Positions 1 through 5,018 are shown, counted from the first letter of the stretch. The stretch: DNA of 5,192 nt from Rubrobacter sp. (GCA_016781705.1 JADDPV010000255.1:1-5192); one strand, 5' to 3'. Notes: generated by a model not told the origin, from the letters alone. Numbers and translations: made by a program.

Positions 1-65
1 ATTCGACACCTATAAGTTACCGTCGGCTTCCCCGCGAGACCCCTCAGCTACTGCAAAACGGTTTC
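1..65. other. Short flank, no feature seen
   Basis: This flank lies downstream of the dodecin stop codon. I see no convincing hairpin with a T-run for minus-strand termination, and no open frame with a ribosome binding site. The dodecin terminator, if there is one, probably lies beyond the window edge. Confidence 0.4.
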
Positions 66-395
66 TCACTGGTATTCCCGTTTCAACATCTCGTCGGCCG
101 CGTCCGCCGAAGGACCGACGTAAGCGCTCGATGACCCTCCGGACTCCGTCGCCCCTGCCGAGCTTTCCTGCGAGGAGCGATCCTCTCCCTGCTCGCCTTC
201 CAGGACGAAGCTGATCACGACGTTCACCTTGTACGCGGAGACGTTACCGTTCTCGACGAACACGTTCATATCCTTGACCCAGCAACCCTCTACGCCCCTC
301 AGCGTCTGGGTGGCGCGGGATATGGCCTCGTTGATAGCATCCTCAAAGCTCGTCTCGGACGTGGCGCTCAACTCGGTGACTCTCGCAACGCTCAT
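66..395 (-). CDS. Dodecin family flavin-binding protein with long C-terminal tail (109 aa)
   Basis: Dodecins are small cytoplasmic proteins that form hollow dodecamers and bind flavins such as riboflavin, FMN or lumichrome, acting as flavin stores or buffers. Residues 1-67 match the family: a beta strand opening SVARVTELSATS, the helix FEDAINEAISRATQTLR (17-33), then two long strands containing W39 and the AYKVNV segment (54-59). W39 sits where the flavin-stacking tryptophan of dodecins lies; the glutamine that often contacts the flavin in archaeal dodecins is replaced here by K56. Usual length is about 65-75 aa, so residues 68-109 are an extra tail rich in Ser, Gly, Glu and Ala that ends in KREYQ. 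The ATG at 395 was chosen because AAGGAGAT lies just upstream and the family begins here; the longer frame from 467 adds unrelated residues. A promoter candidate (435-463) suggests it is transcribed alone. Family call is firm; ligand is inferred. Confidence 0.93.
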   Translation of the reverse strand: MSVARVTELSATSETSFEDAINEAISRATQTLRGVEGCWVKDMNVFVENGNVSAYKVNVVISFVLEGEQGEDRSSQESSAGATESGGSSSAYVGPSADAADEMLKREYQ

Positions 396-434
396 GCTTA
401 TCTCCTTACCCAAACCCTGACTTGCCGCCCATCC

Positions 435-463
435 GATATGTGGCCCGACGGAGCAGATGCCAA
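435..463 (-). promoter_or_regulatory. Candidate sigma-70-type promoter for the dodecin gene
   Basis: On the minus strand, TTGGCA (458-463) and CATATC (435-440) are separated by exactly 17 bases. The -35 box differs from TTGACA at one position; the -10 box is weaker (3 of 6). Transcription would start near 428, about 33 bases before the dodecin ATG. The site sits immediately after the terminator at 461-499, which fits an independent dodecin transcript. Inferred from sequence only. Confidence 0.42.
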
Positions 464-499
464 ACACAAAGGGCCGGAGCCCCGATTAGGAGCCGGGCC
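461..499 (-). terminator. Rho-independent terminator of the 96-aa gene (repeat copy 1)
   Basis: Read on the minus strand, a GC-rich stem (GGCC plus CC at 499-493 pairing with GG plus GGCC at 477-472, one G bulged) is followed by the T-rich run TTTGTGTTTG. The TAA stop codon of the upstream 96-aa gene (488-486) falls in the loop, so termination signal and coding end overlap. A close relative of the 32-base core (468-499) occurs at 873-904. Confidence 0.55.
468..499. repeat. GC-rich terminator-like repeat, copy 1
   Basis: The 32-base core reads AAAGGGCCGG, then a variable stretch, then GATTAGGAGCC and a GC end. The first ten bases and the GATTAGGAGCC block are identical to the copy at 873-904; differences are confined to the GC stems (one substitution and two single-base shifts). 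Same orientation, about 400 bases apart. Confidence 0.65.
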
Positions 500-776
500 T
501 CGCGCGCCCGCGTTCCTCCTCGGGCCGGTCGCCGTGCGCCTCGAGCAGGACCGCCGCGGTCGTGGGCGTCGGGACTACCCGGACCCAGTACGCGAGGTCC
601 CGCTCCCTGTCGTAGAGCATGAACACGGGATCGTCGGCCCCGATCGCCGCCCCGTCGTAGGCCAGTATCGAGAGCGACAGGTTTCTTGAATCCCCCACGA
701 GTACGCTCTCGTCACCGCGGAGGGCTATCTCCCAGCCGGTTCGCTCGAAGATGCTCTTTATCTCTTCCCGGGTCAC
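486..776 (-). CDS. Hypothetical protein, 96 aa, unrecognised
   Basis: I do not recognise a family. The gene begins with GTG at 776, preceded by a purine-rich GAGGAGAGGGAAGG whose last AAGG lies 8 bases from the start, a good ribosome binding site. Third codon positions are strongly G/C, as in its neighbours, so it is probably real. The protein opens with a helix (TREEIKSIFERTGWEI, 2-17). It continues as short alternating hydrophobic strands (SVLVGD 24-29, LSLSILAY 33-40, VFMLYD 51-56, LAYWVRVVP 61-69, AAVLLEAHG 74-82) and ends in a charged Arg/Glu/Pro tail (84-96). That pattern suggests a small soluble alpha/beta or beta-rich domain. There is no signal peptide or membrane segment. The stop codon lies inside the terminator hairpin. 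It has its own promoter candidate at 813-821 and is probably not co-transcribed with dodecin. Confidence 0.72.
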   Translation of the reverse strand: MTREEIKSIFERTGWEIALRGDESVLVGDSRNLSLSILAYDGAAIGADDPVFMLYDRERDLAYWVRVVPTPTTAAVLLEAHGDRPEEERGRARPGS

Positions 777-812
777 CGGTTGGACCTTCCCTCTCCTCGG
801 GGTGTTGCCACT

Positions 813-821
813 TTTATATCA
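813..821 (-). promoter_or_regulatory. Candidate extended -10 promoter for the 96-aa gene
   Basis: On the minus strand the sequence TGATATAAA fits the extended -10 pattern TGnTATAAT with one mismatch. No good -35 hexamer stands 16-18 bases upstream, which is tolerated for extended -10 promoters. The predicted start near 805 gives a leader of about 29 bases containing the GAGGAGAGGGAAGG ribosome binding site. This is the most A/T-rich patch in the local sequence. Confidence 0.42.
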
Positions 822-871
822 GGATACGCCCTCCCCCGTACCGTGGATCCACCCCCGCGGAGGTAGGTACG

Positions 872-904
872 AAAAGGGCCGGGGCCCGATTAGGAGCCCG
901 GCCC
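872..904 (-). terminator. Perfect stem-loop followed by T-run, minus-strand terminator (repeat copy 2)
   Basis: GGGCCGGG (876-883) and CCCGGCCC (897-904) form a perfect 8-bp inverted repeat around a 13-base loop. On the minus strand the stem is followed by TTTT, the layout of an intrinsic terminator; the plus strand lacks such a run. No convincing minus-strand gene lies to its right, so it may block antisense transcription entering the 96-aa gene, or be a dispersed copy of the element at 468-499. Confidence 0.55.
873..904. repeat. GC-rich terminator-like repeat, copy 2
   Basis: Second copy of the 32-base element at 468-499, in the same orientation. It shares the opening AAAGGGCCGG and the GATTAGGAGCC block. 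Here the stem is perfectly paired, whereas copy 1 carries a bulge. Confidence 0.65.
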
Positions 905-984
905 GTTCGGTTAAGGTCAGGCGCGACGGTAATAGGGCCACGACGGCGAAACCGAAGGTAAGGGAGGCCGGTACGGGCGACAAG

Positions 985-1272
985 ATGCAAAGGCGGCTGT
1001 TGTCCTTGCTGGTCTTGGGGACGTTCGTGGCCTTGCAGATCCCACTGAAGAGGCTCGTCACGGAGCTCCTCGTGCCCGGGAAGAGGGGCCCGAGGGAGGA
1101 CGTGGCGGAGGCGTTGGTTCAGGGCGCGGCGAGGATGGCCGCCGTCGTCCTCGCCTCGACTTTTGTGCGCAGGTTGGCCGCTCGGCGGGGATCAAACCAA
1201 GACCGCGTGGTGAGGGAGGGCCGGAGGCGCGGAGGGACCAAGCTGAAGGTGTCGCTCGAGCCCGGCGCTTAA
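985..1272 (+). CDS. Hypothetical small membrane-associated protein, 95 aa
   Basis: No family recognised. Coding signal is strong: nearly every third codon position is G or C and most arginines are AGG, as in other genes here. Residues 5-20 (LLSLLVLGTFVALQIP) form one hydrophobic stretch, and 50-61 (RMAAVVLASTFV) a shorter second one, each flanked by arginines and lysines. Between them lies an amphipathic, charged segment (KRGPREDVAEALVQG). Residues 62-95 form a strongly basic tail. This suggests a small inner-membrane protein with cytoplasmic positive ends; one or two membrane passes are possible. The ATG at 985 is the only sensible start, but its ribosome binding site is poor: GGGAGG ends about 17 bases upstream. 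It may be translated inefficiently, or the true start may be a nearby TTG. A coding-like sequence continues in another frame after the stop (see 1273-1496). Confidence 0.68.
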   Translation: MQRRLLSLLVLGTFVALQIPLKRLVTELLVPGKRGPREDVAEALVQGAARMAAVVLASTFVRRLAARRGSNQDRVVREGRRRGGTKLKVSLEPGA

Positions 1273-1496
1273 GTATCAAGGGTACGAAGAGGTAGCGGAC
1301 CGAGCGCCGAAGGACCCGGCCCCGAAGACATACCACAAGCCCCCGAGACGACCTGCCAAGACGCCGGAGGGGTGAGAGGACCGGCCGGAGCACGCAGAGG
1401 CTCAGACGGACGCACAGGAGCCGAAGGGGGAGCCGAGGAGAGCAACGCACCACGCCCCTGATGGCTAAGGTGGCTTGGCGGACAGGACGTAGGCGC
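1273..1496. other. Stretch between small genes with broken coding signal
   Basis: No intact gene with a start and ribosome binding site is visible here. In the plus frame beginning at 1271 there is a lysine/proline-rich reading (opening KYQGYEEVADRAPKDPAPK) that stops with TGA at 1373-1375 and then stays open to a TAA near 1470. Its third positions are about 70-75% G/C by hand count, but no start codon precedes it. The frame from GTG 1372 to TGA 1461 has many third-position A and looks non-coding. This may be the remnant of a gene or a frame-shifted extension of the 95-aa gene. Confidence 0.4.
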
Positions 1497-1670
1497 ATGA
1501 GAAAGAACCCCGACCACGACCGGGAGGAGGTCTCTGGTCGGCCCGCCGTCTCGCGGGAGGACACGCGTCGGCAGCGGGCGGTGGACCGGGAGCGTCGAGC
1601 CGAAGAGGGGAGGGGGAATCCGGTAACGAGACTGCGTCTGCTCGTCCGGCGGCTGTTTCGGCGTCGGTGA
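1497..1670 (+). CDS. Possible small arginine-rich protein, 57 aa
   Basis: Tentative gene with no recognised family. The ATG at 1497 has AGGA nine bases upstream, better than the in-frame ATG at 1461, which has no ribosome binding site and a weaker coding bias behind it. Third positions are roughly 80% G/C. The product is highly charged: residues 1-42 are hydrophilic and rich in Arg, Glu and Asp. Residues 43-57 (VTRLRLLVRRLFRRR) would form a cationic amphipathic helix at the very C-terminus, suited to membrane surface or nucleic acid binding. The TGA stop overlaps a GTG at 1667 (GTGA) that opens another frame. It could be spurious, because arginine-rich open frames arise easily in GC-rich DNA. 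Confidence 0.35.
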   Translation: MRKNPDHDREEVSGRPAVSREDTRRQRAVDRERRAEEGRGNPVTRLRLLVRRLFRRR

Positions 1671-1735
1671 ATAAGTATGCCGACGAGGAGGCCCGACTAC
1701 CGTGGTGGGTCCAATGGTTCGGGGGGGTAGGAGAA

Positions 1736-1765
1736 AGGACCACCGTGTTCCGTAGTAAGTATACT
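1736..1765 (+). promoter_or_regulatory. Candidate promoter for the 93-aa gene, with palindrome over the -10 box
   Basis: TATACT (1760-1765) matches the -10 consensus at five of six positions. A weak -35 (AGGACC at 1736-1741, sharing only the GAC core) lies 18 bases upstream. The -10 is embedded in the perfect ten-base palindrome AAGTATACTT (1757-1766), which could also be an operator. The predicted start near 1772 leaves a ~35-base leader with the ribosome binding site. Confidence 0.4.
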
Positions 1766-1806
1766 TGCGCTATCTGGGGCCAAACTTGGGGAAAGGAGGA
1801 ACCCGG

Positions 1807-2088
1807 ATGTCTGAGCAGGGCGAGCGTAGATCATTCTGGAACCGCCTGTTCGGGGGCTCCCGCAACTCCTCCGCGCGGGAGGAGAAGGTTCTGCAGTACA
1901 TAATCCACCGCGTCGGGGAGGGAGCCAAGCTGCAAGACGTCGTGCAGGAGGATTACGTGCGACGCAACGCCACGTCGGATGAGGTGAAGGAGATCTGCTC
2001 GAACCCCAGGCTCGTCGCGTCCGCCCGCGAGCGCCTTGGGCGTGACTTCAGCTCCGGGGATCTCGACCCGAACCAGCGCTCGAGCTAG
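1807..2088 (+). CDS. Hypothetical soluble protein, 93 aa, likely lineage-conserved
   Basis: No named domain is recognised, but this is a convincing gene. AAAGGAGG lies seven bases before the ATG at 1807, the strongest ribosome binding site on the plus strand here, and codon bias is good. The longer frame from 1765 starts inside the promoter and is rejected. Residues 8-17 (RSFWNRLFGG) form a short amphipathic patch. From 22 on, the protein is predicted helical with a regular hydrophobic pattern: REEKVLQYIIHRVGEG (24-39), LQDVVQEDYVRRN (42-54), SDEVKEICSNPRLVASARERL (57-77). It ends in a polar tail, GDLDPNQRSS. There is no signal peptide or membrane span, and one cysteine (C64). The helical hairpin layout suggests a small protein-protein or DNA-binding domain, but nothing decides between these. 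It resembles small unannotated proteins I associate with Rubrobacter, from memory only. Confidence 0.82.
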   Translation: MSEQGERRSFWNRLFGGSRNSSAREEKVLQYIIHRVGEGAKLQDVVQEDYVRRNATSDEVKEICSNPRLVASARERLGRDFSSGDLDPNQRSS

Positions 2089-2099
2089 CGCGACTCCGA

Positions 2100-2357
2100 T
2101 TGCCCACGCAGGACCCGCCGGGAGCCCCCGAGGACGACGGTAGGGAGAGGGCCAGGACGATCACGGAGGGCCTCAGAGGGGCATACAGGAGCCGGGTTAC
2201 CTTCCTACCCATCGCCGGGGACGACCGCCCCGGGGATCAGGACGAGCGGCGACAAGAGGCACCCGCAGGGGATGGGCACGATTATGCGGCCGCAGCTGTT
2301 GACGCCTCGTCTCCTCCGATACATCGCTCGTCCATTCCCGGAAGGGAACGCGCCTAG
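2100..2357 (+). CDS. Possible hypothetical protein, 85 aa, TTG start
   Basis: Tentative. The frame opens with TTG at 2100, only 11 bases after the stop of the 93-aa gene, with no visible ribosome binding site, so it would depend on translational coupling. The first ~55 codons have a strong G/C third-position bias and AGG arginines (about 85% by hand count); the last 30 do not. The product is hydrophilic: an acidic, proline-rich start, a basic helix-like segment (RERARTITEGLRGAYRSR, 15-32), a short hydrophobic patch (VTFLPIAG, 33-40), then a disordered Asp/Arg/Pro tail. No family is recognised. It may be a real small gene, or a degraded one whose 3' part has lost its coding character. Confidence 0.35.
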   Translation: MPTQDPPGAPEDDGRERARTITEGLRGAYRSRVTFLPIAGDDRPGDQDERRQEAPAGDGHDYAAAAVDASSPPIHRSSIPGRERA

Positions 2358-2820
2358 AGCCTCGGGTCATCCCCGGTCTCGTTCGGCACCTTCCATACCC
2401 GCTACTACGGCCGCGAAAAAGCCGGGCCGCGATAAGGGATCTGGGCCCTGACCTCGCGTATGCCTTGCCACCTTTCGCACAACCCCGCTAGTATGGAGGC
2501 ATGGGCCCCCGCGGTCTTTAGACCTCCGGGAGTAAAGCGTTCGCGTCACGTCAGCATCCACTCGGTACGCAGGCCCACACCTCGTTGGACGCTGCGAGGC
2601 CGGGACGGTTACACCGGCGCGAATAAGGAGTCCGAGCCTAGACCACCCCGAGATCATTGGTACCGCCCCGCCCCCGGCGCCTGCCTGACCGTCCGAACCT
2701 GAGCGAGAAGACGCGCCGGAATCTTCCGCTGCCGTGTGAGTATTCGCCGCCGAGCTGTCCTCATCCACTCTTGTATGAATTTGACGGCGTATTTGGGCTC
2801 GTCCACCTCATCGCGCCACC
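2358..2820. other. Convergent intergenic region, no confident gene
   Basis: This lies between the plus-strand small genes and the minus-strand SPFH gene, which point at each other. The long minus frame 2367-2768 has background-level third-position bias and no ribosome binding site. A short minus frame directly behind the SPFH stop (GTG 2806 to TGA 2654, 50 aa, strongly basic) looks protein-like in its first 20 codons but has only a distant AGGG upstream. A weak GC stem (2424-2428 with 2444-2448) followed by T5 on the minus strand (2420-2416) could stop readthrough from the SPFH operon. No tRNA or strong repeat seen. Confidence 0.5.
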
Positions 2821-3816
2821 CTAGGAGGAATCGCCCTTTCGCAAGTTGGGCTCCCCGTTCCTCCTGGCCGGGAGACGACCCTCCGCGCCCTTCGAGCCGT
2901 CCTCGGTCGCCATGCTCGCGCCGCCGGCCAAGGTCCCGATCGCGCCGGCGAGGTCCTGTATCTCGGAGGGGACGACAAAAAGCTTGCTGGCCGGTCCCTT
3001 CGCCATCTCGGGGAGGGCCTTGAGGTAGAGGTAACGCAGGGCCTCGGGGCTGAGATCGGAGGTTCCGAGCCGCTCGAAGAGGGCGCCGGTCATCTCGATC
3101 TGGGCGGCCTGGACATTGCGGTACGCCTCGGCCTCGCCCTCCGCGCGCAAGACGGCGGCGCGCTGCTCGCCCTCGGCCCTCAGGATGGCGGACTCCTTCT
3201 CGCCTTCGGACTTCAAGATCGCGGCCCGCTTGTCGCCCTCGGCCGTCAGGATCGCGGCGCGGCGCGTCCGTTCCGCCTGCATCTGCTTCTCCATCGCCTG
3301 CTGGATGTCCCTCGGCGGGAGGATCTCCTTGAGCTCCACCCTCGTCACCCGGATGCCCCACTTCTCCGTCACCTCGTCGAGGACCGCGCGCAGCTTCGCG
3401 TTGATCTCGTCGCGCGAGGTGAGCGTCTTGTCGAGGATGAGGTTACCGATGACGTTGCGCAGCGTGGTCTGCGTTATCTGCTCCAGGGCCAGGTGGAAGT
3501 TCGCGACCTCGTACTCGGAGGCCCGGGCGTCCACGACCTGATAGTAGACGACGGTCGAGATCTGCATGCCGACGTTGTCGTTGGTGATGACGGCCTGCGG
3601 CGGAAACGAGATGACCTGCTCCCTGAGGTCGGTCTTGGGCAGCATCCGGTCCACCACCGGCACGACGAAGGTCAGCCCACTCTCGGCGGTGCGATGGTAG
3701 CGCCCGAGGCGCTGCACTATCGCGACTCGGCTCTGGGGAATGATCCTCACACTCCGCGCCGCCACCAGGAACACGACCAAGGCCAGGATGCCAAGGACGA
3801 TCACGCCTACGCTCAC
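2821..3816 (-). CDS. SPFH/stomatin-like membrane protein (QmcA/paraslipin type), 331 aa
   Basis: SPFH proteins assemble into large membrane-anchored ring or cage oligomers that organise membrane microdomains and modulate membrane proteases and transporters. Residues 3-20 form one N-terminal membrane anchor. The SPFH domain follows at about 22-170 (RSVRIIPQSRVAIVQRLGRY at 21-40, GLTFVVPVVDR at 47-57, WGIRVTRVELKEILPP at 153-168). A helical coiled-coil region spans roughly 170-245 and contains four perfect-length 11-residue repeats (186-229, consensus RAAILRAEGEK). The QmcA-like C-terminal motif RYLYLKALPEMA (261-272) and SKLFVVPSEI follow, then a polar tail from about 301. Length is normal. 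The GTG start at 3816 is supported by GGAGGAGGAAAG just upstream and overlaps the NfeD stop (GTGA), so translation is coupled. Downstream of the NfeD gene in a two-gene operon. Family call is firm; the client proteins are unknown. Confidence 0.95.
   Translation of the reverse strand: MSVGVIVLGILALVVFLVAARSVRIIPQSRVAIVQRLGRYHRTAESGLTFVVPVVDRMLPKTDLREQVISFPPQAVITNDNVGMQISTVVYYQVVDARASEYEVANFHLALEQITQTTLRNVIGNLILDKTLTSRDEINAKLRAVLDEVTEKWGIRVTRVELKEILPPRDIQQAMEKQMQAERTRRAAILTAEGDKRAAILKSEGEKESAILRAEGEQRAAVLRAEGEAEAYRNVQAAQIEMTGALFERLGTSDLSPEALRYLYLKALPEMAKGPASKLFVVPSEIQDLAGAIGTLAGGASMATEDGSKGAEGRLPARRNGEPNLRKGDSS
3130..3261 (-). repeat. Four 33-base tandem coding repeats (11-residue units) in the SPFH gene
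   Basis: Residues 186-229 of the SPFH protein divide into four consecutive 11-residue units: RAAILTAEGDK, RAAILKSEGEK, ESAILRAEGEQ, RAAVLRAEGEA. All keep small hydrophobics at positions 3-5 and EG at 8-9. Such hendecads suit the long helical wall of SPFH cages; the near-identical units also make the DNA prone to repeat-number change. Confidence 0.85.
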
Positions 3817-4280
3817 GACTTTCCTCCTCCTTCTTCGGTCTCGACGGCCTCGACGAGGGCCGTGAGCCCATCGGTGCCCAGCACTCGCACCCGCGCGCCC
3901 GGCTCCATCCGCTCGCCGGGGTAGATGGCCCGGGCCGTCCAGAACTCTCCGCTACCTATCCGAACCTGCCCGCTCCCGCCCGGCTCTATGACGTCCGTCA
4001 CCACCCCGCTCCTGCCTTCGATTCCCCCGCGCCCCACGTACCGCTCGCTGCCGCGGAAGGAGATCCTGTGCACCAGCGCCGGCCGCAGCACGGCCATGCT
4101 CAGGGCAGAAGCGACGATGAAGCCGAAGATCTGAAGCCCCGCCCCGAACCCCGCGAAGGCCACCGCGAGCGCGGCCAGCGCCCCGAGCGAGAAAAACAAG
4201 AGAAAGAACGTGATCGTCAGGAGCTCCCCGACCAAGGCCAGGGCCGCTAATACAGCCCAGAAGATAATATCCCAGTCCAA
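3813..4280 (-). CDS. NfeD-like membrane protein, short form, 155 aa
   Basis: Short NfeD proteins accompany SPFH proteins and are thought to help assemble or regulate the SPFH complex at the membrane. The first ~68 residues are hydrophobic, with two or three membrane segments (about 5-27, 28-44 and 48-68). Residues ~86-146 form the NfeD C-terminal OB-fold: GRSGVVTDVIEPGGSGQVRI, EFWTARA, GARVRVLGTDGLTALVEA. The ClpP-like serine protease domain of long NfeD proteins is absent. Start choice: AAGGAGG lies 9 bases before the TTG at 4280 but only 3 bases before an in-frame TTG at 4286, so 4280 is preferred. MDWDIIFW is also a typical family opening; the 4286 start would add two residues. The TGA stop overlaps the SPFH GTG start (GTGA). 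It is the first gene of the operon and is divergent from the DUF1989 gene. Confidence 0.92.
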   Translation of the reverse strand: MDWDIIFWAVLAALALVGELLTITFFLLFFSLGALAALAVAFAGFGAGLQIFGFIVASALSMAVLRPALVHRISFRGSERYVGRGGIEGRSGVVTDVIEPGGSGQVRIGSGEFWTARAIYPGERMEPGARVRVLGTDGLTALVEAVETEEGGGKS

Positions 4281-4302
4281 GCCCAACGGCCTCCTTCAAT
4301 GT

Positions 4303-4311
4303 ATTCTACCA
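4303..4311 (-). promoter_or_regulatory. Candidate extended -10 promoter of the NfeD-SPFH operon
   Basis: On the minus strand TGGTAGAAT matches TGnTATAAT with one mismatch. There is no good -35 at 16-18 bases. The start point would fall near 4296, at the edge of the AAGGAGG ribosome binding site, giving a very short leader, which weakens the call. The operon promoter should lie in this ~110-base divergent gap in any case. Confidence 0.28.
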
Positions 4312-4391
4312 GGCGGTCCACGCCTTCGAGATGGCTTGCCCCGTGGGTGTGGAGACGGCCAAGAGACCGGGCAGGTAGCCACGTCAAGGGC

Positions 4392-5018
4392 ATGATCGCT
4401 AGAGAAGGCAGGAATCTGGTGTTGGATGACATTACGGTGCCGGGCGGGCACGCGCGTGCGGCGCGCGTCGAAGCCGGCCAACTGGTGGAGATAATCAACG
4501 TGAGGGGCCGGCAAGTCTGCGACTTCGTCGCCTTCAACGCTGAGGATCTCGCGGAGCACCTCTCCCCTACGCACACCCGCTCGATGCTGGGGCGCCTGAC
4601 CTTGGCCGTGAACGATCGCCTCCAAACCAACGCGCGCAACCCGATCTTTGAGCTGGTGGAGGACACGGTGGGGCGCCACGACGTGCTGTTCGCCGCCTGC
4701 GCTCATCGGCGCTACGAGCTGGACTACGACGGCCTGCGGGGGCACCGCAACTGCCGGGGGAACTTCGCCGAGGTGCTGGAGCCGTACGGGGTTGGCTACC
4801 TGCAAGTCCCTGACCCCATAAACTGGTTCCAGAATACGCCCGTAGCCGCCGATGGTGCCCTAGGCATGGAAGTCTCGCCAGCCGAGGCAGGGGACAGGGT
4901 GGTGTTGAGGGCCTTGATGGACGCGCTCGTGGCCGCCTCGGCCTGTCCCCAAGACCAGAACCCCATCAATGACTGGGAGGTGACCGACATCCGCCTGGTG
5001 GTAAAAGACGCCAGTTGA
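4392..5018 (+). CDS. DUF1989 / urea carboxylase-associated family protein, 208 aa
   Basis: DUF1989 proteins are found next to urea carboxylase and related enzymes. One characterised branch (CgdAB) acts as a carboxyguanidine deiminase in guanidine degradation; most members remain uncharacterised. The protein spans the whole domain: VPGGHARAARVEAGQ (16-30), GRQVCDFVAFN (39-49), LSPTHTRSMLGRL (57-69), GRHDVLFAACAHRRY (94-108), HRNCRGNF (118-125), NWFQNTPVAADGALGME (144-160), GDRVVLRALMDALVAASACPQD (167-188). Family-typical Cys and His residues (C43, H61, H97, C103, C121, C185) are present, so it looks intact. The ATG at 4392 was chosen because the family begins here; the ATG at 4299 adds 31 unrelated basic residues and has no ribosome binding site. 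The chosen start also has only a weak AAGG two bases away, so leaderless or weak translation is possible. No carboxylase, hydrolase or permease is adjacent; substrate is unknown. Confidence 0.9.
   Translation: MIAREGRNLVLDDITVPGGHARAARVEAGQLVEIINVRGRQVCDFVAFNAEDLAEHLSPTHTRSMLGRLTLAVNDRLQTNARNPIFELVEDTVGRHDVLFAACAHRRYELDYDGLRGHRNCRGNFAEVLEPYGVGYLQVPDPINWFQNTPVAADGALGMEVSPAEAGDRVVLRALMDALVAASACPQDQNPINDWEVTDIRLVVKDAS

Noticed and set aside
396..467. Upstream ATG extension of the dodecin frame
   Set aside because: The extra 24 residues are unlike any dodecin, and the AAGGAGAT ribosome binding site is positioned for the ATG at 395.
1058..1564. Long minus-strand frame, 168 aa, Arg/Pro/Ser rich
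   Set aside because: It is antisense to the 95-aa gene, whose frame has far better third-position bias; composition is typical of a GC-rich shadow.
2416..2448. Terminator for the SPFH operon
   Set aside because: The stem is only 5 bp with a 15-base loop, three bases separate it from the T-run, and it lies ~370 bases past the stop; too weak to list as a feature.
2367..2768. Minus-strand frame of 133 aa in the convergent gap
   Set aside because: Third-position G/C is at background level, the GTG start has no ribosome binding site, and no domain is recognised.
2654..3361. Long minus-strand frame overlapping the SPFH gene
   Set aside because: Upstream of 2821 it is an out-of-frame shadow of the SPFH coding repeats; only the part past the SPFH stop is worth a note.
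4299..4391. Upstream ATG extension of the DUF1989 frame
   Set aside because: It has no ribosome binding site, adds a Trp/Arg-rich stretch foreign to the family, and overlaps the NfeD promoter region.
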